In this document: in pieces, positions 36,021 to 44,761 of the stretch
How positions within the stretch are numbered: position 1 is the first letter of the stretch
Layout of the letters: each line of letters opens with the position of its first letter
NCBI GenBank assembly: GCA_028532815.1
Contig: JAQQAS010000016.1
Location: 1 to 50,392, forward strand
Direction of reading: 5' to 3'
Source of the DNA: Pleomorphochaeta sp.
Lineage (GTDB): Bacteria > Spirochaetota > Spirochaetia > Sphaerochaetales > Sphaerochaetaceae
Length of the DNA stretch: 50,392 nucleotides
Notes under the pieces: model-generated
What the model saw: the letters and a program-made list of their open reading frames with translations, nothing else
Database searches by the model: none
Told to the model about the DNA's origin: nothing
Made by a program: the position numbers and the translations under genes

Positions 36021-37247
36021 ATGAAATCTTTTAAGATTTATTTTGTGATGGTATTAGTTTTATTATCATCTGGGATTCTATTTGCAAGTGGTCAAAAAGA
36101 AGAGAGTGGTGAAAAGGTGTTAAAACTTGTAGGTTGGTCAACAACTCCACAAGAAAAAGAATATGTACAATCTAGAATTGATTTATTTGAAGCAGAAAAT
36201 CCTAATGTTAAGGTTGAGTGGGAGATCTTAGCTAATGAGTATAATGAAACACTTCAAATTCAAATAGCTAGTGGAAAAGGTCCTGATGTATTTTATCTAG
36301 ATGCTAGTTGGGCTTCAATGTTTATAGAAAATTATGCTCTATCTCCAATTGATGATTATATTAGTCAATCAACTATAGATGGATTTTATCCAAGTACATT
36401 AGATGCATTTAGAGATGATTCAAATTTATATGGTTTAGCAAAAGATATGAATACTCTAGTATTGTATTATGATGAACTTGCTTTTGAAAAATATGGTATG
36501 AGTGTTCCAACAACTTGGGATGAGTTATTAGAAACTTCAAAAACTTTTGCAGCTATGGACGAATATGAAGCTGGAATAGTACTTAGAACAGATTTTGCAA
36601 GATTTTATCCCTTTATTTTACAAAATGGTGGTAGTATCTTAGATGAAGATGGAAACCCAAATTGGACTGATAAAGCTGTTGTTGATGCTTTTGATTATTA
36701 CTTTAATGATTTGATTGGTAGTGGTGCTGCTAAAACTAATAAAGATTTTAATGGAGAAAATGAAGGAGCTCTAACAACTAAAAAAGTTCCTATGATGATC
36801 TCAGGTGGATGGGCTACTGCTTATCTTAATGAAAATGGAAAAGACATTGAATGGAAAATGACTAAACTTCCAAAAGGTAAGAGTGAGAAAACTGTTCTAT
36901 TTACTGTAGCTTATGTTATGAACAAAAATGCAAATGATCAAGAATTAGCTGCTTCATTTATAGACTTTATGACTAGTGAAAAATCACAAAGAATGGTTGT
37001 TGATAGTGGCTTAGCTGTTCCAACTCGCCAAGCTGTAGCTGATTATTATATTGAAAAGAATCCAACTTTAGGTGCAAATCCTGAACAAGCAAAGAATGCT
37101 AAAGTATATAATTTAGGAGTTCATACTCCAAAGATTGCTGACTTAATGAGTGCTGCAGGGGATAAGATTCGTCTTCAAGGAATGAGTGCTCAACAAGCTC
37201 TTGAAGAAGCTGAGTTGGAATTTAATGAATATCTTGATACTCTTTAA
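36021..37247 (+). CDS. Sugar ABC transporter substrate-binding protein
   Basis: This 408-residue protein is exported by a signal peptide (MKSFKIYFVMVLVLLSSGILFASG) ending at an ASGQKE-type site common in spirochaete binding proteins. There is no lipobox Cys. The mature part is the family-1 solute-binding fold: KLVGWSTTPQEKEYVQSRIDLFEAENPNVKVEW near 35-67, QIQIASGKGPDVFYLDASWA near 80-99, YDELAFEKYGMSVPTTWDELLETSKTFA near 150-177. It binds an oligosaccharide or glycoside outside the inner membrane. GAGGAG lies six bases before ATG. First gene of a five-gene operon. Confidence 0.92.
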   Translation: MKSFKIYFVMVLVLLSSGILFASGQKEESGEKVLKLVGWSTTPQEKEYVQSRIDLFEAENPNVKVEWEILANEYNETLQIQIASGKGPDVFYLDASWASMFIENYALSPIDDYISQSTIDGFYPSTLDAFRDDSNLYGLAKDMNTLVLYYDELAFEKYGMSVPTTWDELLETSKTFAAMDEYEAGIVLRTDFARFYPFILQNGGSILDEDGNPNWTDKAVVDAFDYYFNDLIGSGAAKTNKDFNGENEGALTTKKVPMMISGGWATAYLNENGKDIEWKMTKLPKGKSEKTVLFTVAYVMNKNANDQELAASFIDFMTSEKSQRMVVDSGLAVPTRQAVADYYIEKNPTLGANPEQAKNAKVYNLGVHTPKIADLMSAAGDKIRLQGMSAQQALEEAELEFNEYLDTL

Positions 37248-37274
37248 AATTGAATTATAAAAAGGATTAGAGAA

Positions 37275-38156
37275 ATGAATAAAACTAAAGAAAATAAATT
37301 TTATGGTTGGTTTTTTCTCAGTCCCTATTTAATACTAGTGGTACTATTTTTTATAGTACCATTATTATTTGCCATATATTTTAGCTTTACTAGGTATAGC
37401 TTAATTTGGGGTGGGATTGAAAATGCTAAATTTGTGGGTTTAAATAACTTTAAAAACTTGTTAACGGATAAAACATTTTTACTCTCTCTAAAGAATACGT
37501 TTGTATTTGTAATATTAAGTTTACCAATTCAATTAATTGTTTCTTTTTTCTTAGCATATTTTTTGAATTCGCATCTTTTGAAAAATAAAGGTTATTATAA
37601 AACAATGTTTTATATACCAACATTAATTTCAACTGTCGCAATTACCCTTATATTCTCATATCTTTTTCAAAGTAATGGTTTAATAAATATCGTATTATCT
37701 ATATTTCACCCAATTGAAGTTAATTGGATGGATTCAGTTTCTCTAATTAAATATCCAGTTGTAACTATGTATGCTTGGATAAAAGTTGGTGTCTATATGT
37801 TAATTTATTTAAGTGGACTTATGGGGATTCCAACTAGTTATTATGAAACATTAAAACTTGAGGGGGGGAATTTTATTCATGAATTAAGATTTATTGTAAT
37901 CCCATCTCTTAGAAATGTTACATATTTTATTACAACAATGATCTTAATTGATTCATTTAAACTTTTTGATATCCCCTTTATAGTATCAAAAGGAACTGGT
38001 GGACCATTAAATGCAACTCTTACTACAGTAATTTATATTTATAAGAGTGCTTTTTCTTCTGGAAGAATGGGGTATGCAACTGCAGCTTCTTTAATTCTTT
38101 TCTTAATCATATTTGTAATTGCTAAATTGCAAAGTACAGTAAAGGAGCGTCTTTAA
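37275..38156 (+). CDS. Sugar ABC transporter permease (MalF-like)
   Basis: This 293-residue permease has six membrane helices: the first near 12-33, then a large external loop, and the core from about 70. The EAA-type coupling loop YYETLKLEGGNFIHELRFIVIPSLRNV lies near 190-217, where it contacts the ATPase. No ATPase gene (MsmK/MalK type) is in the operon, so a shared ATPase encoded elsewhere is expected. The stop overlaps the next start by one base (TAATG). Confidence 0.92.
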   Translation: MNKTKENKFYGWFFLSPYLILVVLFFIVPLLFAIYFSFTRYSLIWGGIENAKFVGLNNFKNLLTDKTFLLSLKNTFVFVILSLPIQLIVSFFLAYFLNSHLLKNKGYYKTMFYIPTLISTVAITLIFSYLFQSNGLINIVLSIFHPIEVNWMDSVSLIKYPVVTMYAWIKVGVYMLIYLSGLMGIPTSYYETLKLEGGNFIHELRFIVIPSLRNVTYFITTMILIDSFKLFDIPFIVSKGTGGPLNATLTTVIYIYKSAFSSGRMGYATAASLILFLIIFVIAKLQSTVKERL

Positions 38157-38971
38157 TGAATGATACTTTAAAGAAAACTATTTTTAATTTAATTATTTTA
38201 ATAATTTCTATTATTGCCGTAGTACCATTTATTTGGAGTTTGTTAGCATCTATCAATCCAAATATGGTAATGGATAGAGAATTTTTCTCTCCATTTAATT
38301 TTACCTTTTCAAACTACAAATATATTTTAATGGAATTCCCATATTCTAGATGGTTTTTAAACAGTGTAATTGTTTCTGTATTTGTGTGCTTAGGTAATTT
38401 GATTATTAATACAATGGCAGGCTATTCTTTAGCTAGACTTAATTTTAAAGGATCTAAATTTATATTATGGTTAACAATATCGCTGATGATGATACCATCT
38501 CAAGTTTTATTAGCTCCAACATATATTGTTCTAACTAAATTGAATTGGATTGCAACTTATAAAGGGTTAATAATTCCATTTTTATTTAATTTGTTTAATA
38601 TATTTCTAGTTTATCAATTTTTATTAGATATCCCTAAGGATTTAGAAGAAGCAGGTGAGATTGATGGATTAAACCCAATTGGTATTTTTCTAAACATTAT
38701 AATACCTTTGTCAGTTCCAATTCTAATCACTCAATCTATTTTATCTTTTACAAATAACTGGAACAGTTATCTTTGGCCAAGTTTGATTGGTAATGTGGAA
38801 AACTATTATACTTTACCTGTTGGACTTAATTCCTTCTATGGGGTTTATTATCAAGATGGGAACTCGGTACAAGCTGGGGTAATGTTATTAACACTTCCCG
38901 TAATAATTTTTTATATCATTGCTCAAAAATTTTTAAAATCTAATGATATAACCACAGGAATAAAAGCCTAA
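38156..38971 (+). CDS. Sugar ABC transporter permease (MalG-like)
   Basis: This 271-residue inner-membrane permease has six helices, FFSPFNFTFSNYKYIL near 41-56, and the EAA loop DLEEAGEIDGLNPIGIFLNIIIPLSVP near 160-186. It pairs with the upstream MalF-like subunit. Its start and stop each overlap the neighbouring genes by one base, showing a tightly coupled operon. GGAG lies about eight bases before ATG. Confidence 0.92.
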   Translation: MNDTLKKTIFNLIILIISIIAVVPFIWSLLASINPNMVMDREFFSPFNFTFSNYKYILMEFPYSRWFLNSVIVSVFVCLGNLIINTMAGYSLARLNFKGSKFILWLTISLMMIPSQVLLAPTYIVLTKLNWIATYKGLIIPFLFNLFNIFLVYQFLLDIPKDLEEAGEIDGLNPIGIFLNIIIPLSVPILITQSILSFTNNWNSYLWPSLIGNVENYYTLPVGLNSFYGVYYQDGNSVQAGVMLLTLPVIIFYIIAQKFLKSNDITTGIKA

Positions 38972-40344
38972 TGAAAGATTACCAAATTTTAAATTATGAT
39001 TTTGAATTATCTAACAATATTAATATATTACAATTAGATAATAATTGGTTATTACAAAGTAATGGATTATCAAAACTATATATCAACCTGCATCCCTTTA
39101 ATCAATTATTTTGGCCAAACAGAGAAGGGGAGTTAATATTTACGAATAACATTGTAAAAGTATTAAATGAAAATAAACTTAGAGCATCTTCAATTTGTTA
39201 CCCTTCAACAGCCTCTATGAATTTATTCATTCTTTTTAATAAGAACTTATGTGAATCTCTTTTTATATTTTCTAAAGCAGATAAAGAAGGGAAAATTGCA
39301 TTATTTTCTCTTCTTAATAAGAATGATAATCCTTACTTATTAATAGAAGGATCAAGTTTTGAATTTAAATTATTAGCTATAGAGGGTAAAAGTATAGAAG
39401 AAACAATAGAGAAATTTATTCAAGCTAATTTATACCAAACAATTCTTTCTAAGAGAAATAATAGCGCAAAATATCAAGTCCAAGTAGGACTGTTTTCTCC
39501 TTATGGGAAAACAAATATTTTAAAGGAAAAAGGCTTCGATGTTTTAAAGGATATTTCTGCTTTAATGAAAGAATATATAAAAGATAATAATATTCTCCAT
39601 ATATTTGCATATCATGGGAGCCATGATTCTAAATACCCAAATTATTTACCAAGTGAGCTGCTTGGTGGTAGTGAAAAATTAAAAAAAGCTATTATAGAAA
39701 TCCATAAAAATAAACAAAAATGTTCATTATATATGAATGCTAGGTTATTTGATTCTTCTCTTTTGGATGAATATAGATATCTAGAAAATTCTATTGTAAG
39801 AGATGAAAATAATAAATATGTAGTAGAAACATATTATGATAGAGATTTTTATGTAATGAATCCAAGAAGTGAAGAATGGAGAAATCTTTTAGTTAAAAAA
39901 GCTGCTTATCTAAAAACATTAGGTTGTGATATAATTCAATTAGATCAAGTTGCAGGGAGAGCTGCAATTGGACCTATTGGAACTAAATGGGGATCTGGAT
40001 ATAGATCCTTGATTAAAGATATCCAATCTTTGGATCTAGAAGTATGGATTCAAGGAATTAATGAAATATATCAAGCAAATAGATTTGAATTGTGTTTTAG
40101 ATATCCAAACATATTAGAAGATGGAACAATTAGAGGAGGATATCCTTTTGGACATAGCTATCCTCTAGTTCCCAAATTATTAGAAAATCAAAATTTTATA
40201 ATACCCATGTCTTCTAAAAGTTTAATTGAAAATATAGATAGAAACTTAATCACAATCGATTTAGAAAATGAAGCTGGTCAGTTATCGCTATATAGTAAAT
40301 CCTATATGAATAATTTAGAAAATAATTTAAAGAAGAGTTTTTAA
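38971..40344 (+). CDS. Glycoside hydrolase-like TIM-barrel protein (DUF6259-like)
   Basis: This 457-residue cytosolic protein has a beta-rich N-terminal half (1-165), then a TIM-barrel half with HIFAYHGSHDSKYPNYLPS (210-228), CSLYMNARLFD (251-261), MNPRSEEWRNLLVKKAAYLKTLGCDIIQLDQV (296-327) and VWIQGINEIYQ. Asp325 at the end of a beta strand is positioned like the nucleophile of clan-D-type glycosidases, and Glu in QGINE may be the partner. No signal peptide, so it acts on the imported sugar. It overlaps the permease by one base and ends directly before the HAD gene. Exact activity unknown. Confidence 0.7.
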   Translation: MKDYQILNYDFELSNNINILQLDNNWLLQSNGLSKLYINLHPFNQLFWPNREGELIFTNNIVKVLNENKLRASSICYPSTASMNLFILFNKNLCESLFIFSKADKEGKIALFSLLNKNDNPYLLIEGSSFEFKLLAIEGKSIEETIEKFIQANLYQTILSKRNNSAKYQVQVGLFSPYGKTNILKEKGFDVLKDISALMKEYIKDNNILHIFAYHGSHDSKYPNYLPSELLGGSEKLKKAIIEIHKNKQKCSLYMNARLFDSSLLDEYRYLENSIVRDENNKYVVETYYDRDFYVMNPRSEEWRNLLVKKAAYLKTLGCDIIQLDQVAGRAAIGPIGTKWGSGYRSLIKDIQSLDLEVWIQGINEIYQANRFELCFRYPNILEDGTIRGGYPFGHSYPLVPKLLENQNFIIPMSSKSLIENIDRNLITIDLENEAGQLSLYSKSYMNNLENNLKKSF

Positions 40345-41169
40345 ATGGTTAAATTTAAAAATAAAGAAATTGATGCAATCTTTTTAGATTTAGATGGTAC
40401 ATCCTTAGATAAAAATGGAAGTATTAGTAATGAATTGGTACTTGAAGTTAGGAGATTAAGTAACAAAGGCGTTCTAATCTTTTTAGTAAGTGGAAGAAGT
40501 TATGAATCAATTATACCGCACCATAATAAACTAGGCCTAAATACTCATATTATTGCATATAATGGAGCTCAGCTATTAACAAAAGATGGTGTTAAACTAA
40601 AAGAACATTTACTAGATGAGAATATAGTTGAAGATGCTCTTAAAATAGCAAAAGCAAAAGATGTTTATGTTCAATTCTATAAAGATAAAAAACCCTATTA
40701 TATTGGAAATGAAAAGCTTTCACTAGAGTATTATGATAAATCAAAAGTCAAACCAATCAAATTACAACATAATTTTGAAATAAATAAAAACGTCACAAAT
40801 GGTATGTTTTTAGTCAGTGAATTTAATTGTGATAATACAAAACTACTTAAAATAATAGACTTTTTAAATTCTAGGAGAATATGGATAGAAAAAGCAAATT
40901 ATTATTTATCATCTCCGGGAACATTAGAATTTTCTAATAAGGATGTATCAAAAGGATCTATGGTATCATATCTTTTAAAAACACTAAATTTACATGATTG
41001 TAACACTATGGCAATAGGAGATGGTTTAAATGATATGGAAATGTTAAACAATGCTACATTTTCAATTGCTATGGGTAATGCAAATGAGCAACTAAAAGCG
41101 ATTAGCGATTTGACAATAGGATGTGAAAGTGAAAATGGGGTTGCTAAATTTTTAAAAACCATTACATAA
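40345..41169 (+). CDS. HAD-IIB (Cof-type) sugar phosphatase
   Basis: This 274-residue protein has motif I FLDLDGTSLD with Asp15 (nucleophile) and Asp17, motif II VSGRSYESI (about 47-55), the cap between about 85 and 190, Lys in SNKDVSKGS (motif III) and motif IV GDGLNDMEML. These are all signs of an active Cof/YbiV-type phosphatase. It starts immediately after the glycosidase stop (TAAATG), so it is part of the ABC operon. It likely removes phosphate from a sugar produced in the pathway. Confidence 0.88.
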   Translation: MVKFKNKEIDAIFLDLDGTSLDKNGSISNELVLEVRRLSNKGVLIFLVSGRSYESIIPHHNKLGLNTHIIAYNGAQLLTKDGVKLKEHLLDENIVEDALKIAKAKDVYVQFYKDKKPYYIGNEKLSLEYYDKSKVKPIKLQHNFEINKNVTNGMFLVSEFNCDNTKLLKIIDFLNSRRIWIEKANYYLSSPGTLEFSNKDVSKGSMVSYLLKTLNLHDCNTMAIGDGLNDMEMLNNATFSIAMGNANEQLKAISDLTIGCESENGVAKFLKTIT

Positions 41170-41207
41170 AAAATAATATACTTAAGCTATATATAAAAAA
41201 TTGAGTT

Positions 41208-41240
41208 AGATAGGTAGTTGTTAAAATGCCTATCTTTTTT
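41208..41240 (+). terminator. Intrinsic terminator of the sugar ABC operon
   Basis: AGATAGG (41208-41214) pairs with CCTATCT (41229-41235), followed by TTTTT. Loop 14 bases. Confidence 0.75.
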
Positions 41241-41389
41241 ATTTTAAAATAGAAAAAATATTGCAATTTCTTAAAAGACCTAATTAAAAAGGAGATATTA
41301 ACTTTTAAAGTTGACTAATAAAAAATTATTAATCTTTCAATTTTTTAGATTGATATATCAGTGTTCTATTCTTAGGAAAACTGCGCAGT

Positions 41390-43441
41390 ATGAATAAAAC
41401 AAAATTATATTTAATTTACACAGTTGCTATAATATTACTTTTACAAAGCTGTGATTCTTTACAATTATCCAACCAGAATCAAGTAGATACATTATCTTTT
41501 GAAAATGATCAATTGGAAACTATTGAAAATAATGTATCAATGGATTTTGATAGTTCTAAAATAGAAGAGAAGACCAACGAAATTACTACTAATAACAACA
41601 AACCAATTCCTGAATCTACAGTTTTGGACGATGATTTTGTTGATAATCCTATAGAATCAACAGAAATACGATTAGATAGCCAAAGTGGCAAAATTGTTTC
41701 AAATGTAAACCAAGTTAAGAATACTGAGGATATAAACGTAGAAAAAACTGTATCTTATGAAGAGAAAATAGAACTTATTAAAAATAAAATAATTTCTACA
41801 AGCTCAAATCAAAAGGATAATATTCTAGATAATTCAGATAAGTCTAATTTAACTAACTATAAAAATAAAGAGTTACCAGAAGTTGTAATTAATGAAAATT
41901 TTACTAGTCCAGAAAAGGATTCTTCAAAAGAAGATGATATGGATGTAGGCGAGACTTCTGAAATTTTAATAAATGAAAATAACGAATCAGATTCAAATAT
42001 AGAGAAAGAGGAGATACCTATGTGGCAAAAAAATCTAATGTTATTATTTATAATATTAACAATTATATTTATATACACTACTATGAAAAATTCAAAGAAA
42101 TATAATAAAGAGAAACTCAGAAATGAGAAATTTAATATAAAAACGATTGAGGATTCAGATAAATTAATTAAAAAACAAAAAGAACTTCAATATAATTTAA
42201 AAGAAAATATTAGAAACTATGAATCTCAATTACAAAATTTAAAATTAAAGAAGACAAACTTAACAGAAGAGACTAATCAACTTTCTACAAAAGTTGAAAA
42301 CAGTAAGAAGACGTTGAGAAGGCTTAAAGAAATATATAATTCAATTAACTATTCAATTAAAGAATATCGCAATAACTATTTACTTGATGCATCTATTATT
42401 GATCGATTAAAAGTTATAGATATAGCTGAAGCTAAAGAGTATGCACCAACCGTATTGTTAGATTTAAAATATATGGGGTATAAAGATTTAAGAAAAGAAT
42501 ATAATTATTATTTCAAGCTAGTAAAGGACTTGCTTGAAAAATATAAAAAATTCTATACAACAAAGACTAATATTACAATATATAATTTAATGGTAATGGC
42601 ACTCCAAGCTGAACTTCAAAATATATTATATAAATTGAAATACGAAAAACTTAGTGAAGGAATTAAACAAGTTAAAGATATTACATCAAAATATTTGACT
42701 TTATGTATAAGTGGGAATAAAACAATAAAGCCCACTTTAGCTAGATTCATAGGTGAATTAGAATATCTATATATTGCTATGGTTAAAGTTGAATATGAAT
42801 ATTATATTAAGAGAGAGCAAGCGAAACAAGAACAGATGGCAATAAGACAACAGATGAAAGAAGAAGCACAAGAGAGGAAAAGATTAAAAGAAGAAGAAAA
42901 ACGAATTAAGGAAGAAGAATCTAAATATTTGTCAGAGATTGATAACCTTAAAAGTGCATTACAGAATGAAGACGATGAGAATAAAATAAAAGAACTTAAT
43001 ATAAAGATAAATGAATTAAGTGATTTGGTTGAGAACGTTGAAGAGCAAAAAGATGAAATTTTAAGACTTCAAAATGGAAAAGCTGGTAACGTATATATTA
43101 TTAGCAATTTAGGATCTTTTGGAGATAATGTTTTTAAAATTGGAATGACAAGGAGATTGGATCCACAAGAAAGAATTAATGAACTTGGTAGTGCGAGTGT
43201 GCCATTTAAATTTGATGTACATAGTTTTATTTTTTCTGAAGACGCAGTTACCTTGGAAAAAGAATTGCATAACCGGTTGAATAATCAACGTGTTAATAAG
43301 ATTAATTTAAGGAAAGAATTTTTCAATATATCAATTGATGAATTAGAAAGTTTGGTATTAGAAATTAACCCTACAGCTGAATTTAATAAAACTATGATTG
43401 CTGAAGAATATCATCAAAGTGAATCACAAAATGTTTCCTAA
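41390..43441 (+). CDS. Lipoprotein-anchored coiled-coil protein with DUF4041-like and GIY-YIG-type (T5orf172/MUG113) domains
   Basis: This 683-residue protein has several distinct parts. Residues 1-21 form a signal with lipobox LLQSC (Cys21). A low-complexity acidic Ser/Asn/Glu stretch (22-210) is followed by one strong membrane helix (about 212-232, WQKNLMLLFIILTIIFIYTT). A coiled coil runs from 250 to 320, then a DUF4041-like helical part (SIIDRLKVIDIAEAKEYAPTVLLDLKYMGYKDLRKEYN, 335-372), a second charged coiled coil (470-560), and a C-terminal GIY-YIG-like T5orf172 domain. That domain has GNVYIISN (566-573), FKIGMTRR (582-589), RINELGSAS (595-603) and ALEK-like TLEKELHNRL (621-630). Such nuclease-like domains usually act on DNA. 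A lipobox in front is odd. Monocistronic; function unknown. Confidence 0.75.
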   Translation: MNKTKLYLIYTVAIILLLQSCDSLQLSNQNQVDTLSFENDQLETIENNVSMDFDSSKIEEKTNEITTNNNKPIPESTVLDDDFVDNPIESTEIRLDSQSGKIVSNVNQVKNTEDINVEKTVSYEEKIELIKNKIISTSSNQKDNILDNSDKSNLTNYKNKELPEVVINENFTSPEKDSSKEDDMDVGETSEILINENNESDSNIEKEEIPMWQKNLMLLFIILTIIFIYTTMKNSKKYNKEKLRNEKFNIKTIEDSDKLIKKQKELQYNLKENIRNYESQLQNLKLKKTNLTEETNQLSTKVENSKKTLRRLKEIYNSINYSIKEYRNNYLLDASIIDRLKVIDIAEAKEYAPTVLLDLKYMGYKDLRKEYNYYFKLVKDLLEKYKKFYTTKTNITIYNLMVMALQAELQNILYKLKYEKLSEGIKQVKDITSKYLTLCISGNKTIKPTLARFIGELEYLYIAMVKVEYEYYIKREQAKQEQMAIRQQMKEEAQERKRLKEEEKRIKEEESKYLSEIDNLKSALQNEDDENKIKELNIKINELSDLVENVEEQKDEILRLQNGKAGNVYIISNLGSFGDNVFKIGMTRRLDPQERINELGSASVPFKFDVHSFIFSEDAVTLEKELHNRLNNQRVNKINLRKEFFNISIDELESLVLEINPTAEFNKTMIAEEYHQSESQNVS

Positions 43442-43636
43442 GAATTGTTTTTTGAATTTGTTTTGATTAGTAGTAAACTAAACAAAAACACGAACTTGTA
43501 CGTTTTTTGAAGTATTTTGTATTATTTTGTTTATGGATCAGTAAAACTTGAAAAGTAGAAAAACTCTTTTTATTATTATAGTAAATTAAAATATTTTAAT
43601 TAATGCTTAATTTATAATAAAGAGGAGCTTTAAATT

Positions 43637-44533
43637 ATGAAAAAGAAAATTTTAATTTTTACTAGTTTAATCGCAATTTTGATAAGTAGTAGTTTAAGTG
43701 CACGAACAATAATAAGGCAAAAAACTCCTGTTGTTTTAAAACCTTCGGTTGTAAGATCTAAAACTATTAATCAAGTAATAACAAAAGATATTGTATTTGA
43801 GTTAGATGAATTGAATATAAGTGGTACGTTAACTCTTCCAGCAGGAGATGGATATTACCCTCTTGTAATTATCGATACCAGTACAAGTGAAAAAGAAAAA
43901 GACTTTAATAGAGCAATTGATTATTTTGTTTCAGATTTAACTGATGAAGGAATTGCTTCTTTTACTTTTGATTATGATGAGATTGAAAAAATTGATTATT
44001 CAACAATTATTCAACTTACTGATTATTTAGGTGAACAAGAGGAAATCAATCAATCAAGAATAGGTCTTCTAGGTTGGGAGGAAGGTGCGAATAATGTTCT
44101 ATTAGCTGCTGTAAATAGTTCATCACAAAAGTTTGAAAGTATAGCTATTTGGTCACCTTCTTTACTAAATGAGAATAAATCAAGTACAAAATTTGTTGTA
44201 AGTTATAAAAAGTCATTTGCTGTAAATCGTGGATTTGGTTGGAGAGGTCCCAAACCAATATCAAAAAAAATTGTATACACAAACAATCTTAAAGATACTT
44301 TAGACTATATCAAAGACTTGAAAATTCCAGTTGCCTCATTCTATGGCACAGCCGATGATAGTGATACTATTTCAATGAGTAAGAAGATAAATGAATTAAG
44401 CTCAAACTATAGAAGTAAACTCATAGCGATAAAGGATGCAAATCATACATATGATTATTTTACTAAAGATTCATCCAAATTTGATGAATTAAAAGAAAAT
44501 ACTGTAAATTGGTTTATTGACACTTTGAAGTAA
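43637..44533 (+). CDS. Exported alpha/beta-hydrolase-fold protein without catalytic serine
   Basis: This 298-residue protein has a signal peptide (MKKKILIFTSLIAILISSSLSARTI) that suggests export. The rest follows the alpha/beta hydrolase order: GTLTLPAGDGYYPLVIID (63-80), a strand-helix-strand region, the elbow GLLGWEEGA (143-151), and PVASFYGTADDSD (231-243). The last motif is DANHTY with His270. At the nucleophile position the usual G-x-S-x-G reads G-W-E-E-G, so Glu148 replaces Ser. Acid (Asp240/241) and His remain. It may be inactive or use another mechanism. AAGAGGAGCT lies before ATG. A hairpin terminator follows. Confidence 0.72.
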   Translation: MKKKILIFTSLIAILISSSLSARTIIRQKTPVVLKPSVVRSKTINQVITKDIVFELDELNISGTLTLPAGDGYYPLVIIDTSTSEKEKDFNRAIDYFVSDLTDEGIASFTFDYDEIEKIDYSTIIQLTDYLGEQEEINQSRIGLLGWEEGANNVLLAAVNSSSQKFESIAIWSPSLLNENKSSTKFVVSYKKSFAVNRGFGWRGPKPISKKIVYTNNLKDTLDYIKDLKIPVASFYGTADDSDTISMSKKINELSSNYRSKLIAIKDANHTYDYFTKDSSKFDELKENTVNWFIDTLK

Positions 44534-44667
44534 TAAAGCAATAATGCTTTAAATTATTTTTATCTTCTTAATAAGAAATATTGGAAAAGTGGTTATTTTA
44601 ATAAAGTTATAAAATTTAGTATTTTTTCTATAGATTGATTATTTTTTCTTATTAAGAAATATTAATT

Positions 44668-44703
44668 GGATTGTTTTCTTAATTGAGAACAATCCTTTTA
44701 TTT
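44668..44703. terminator. Terminator between convergent genes
   Basis: GGATTGTTTTC (44668-44678) pairs with GAGAACAATCC (44685-44695), with one G-T pair and a 6-base loop, followed by TTTTATTT. It ends transcription of the hydrolase-like gene and possibly of the convergent regulator. Confidence 0.75.
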
Positions 44704-44761
44704 GCCAATAAATAAGAAAATTAATTAATTATTTACAAAAAATAATTTCTTTAAAAATATG

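Noticed and set aside
44560-44665. Two similar stretches (TCTTAATAAGAAATATT and TCTTATTAAGAAATATT) considered as CRISPR-like or direct repeats
   Set aside because: Only two imperfect copies, irregular spacing and AT-rich composition; no array and no cas genes in the window.
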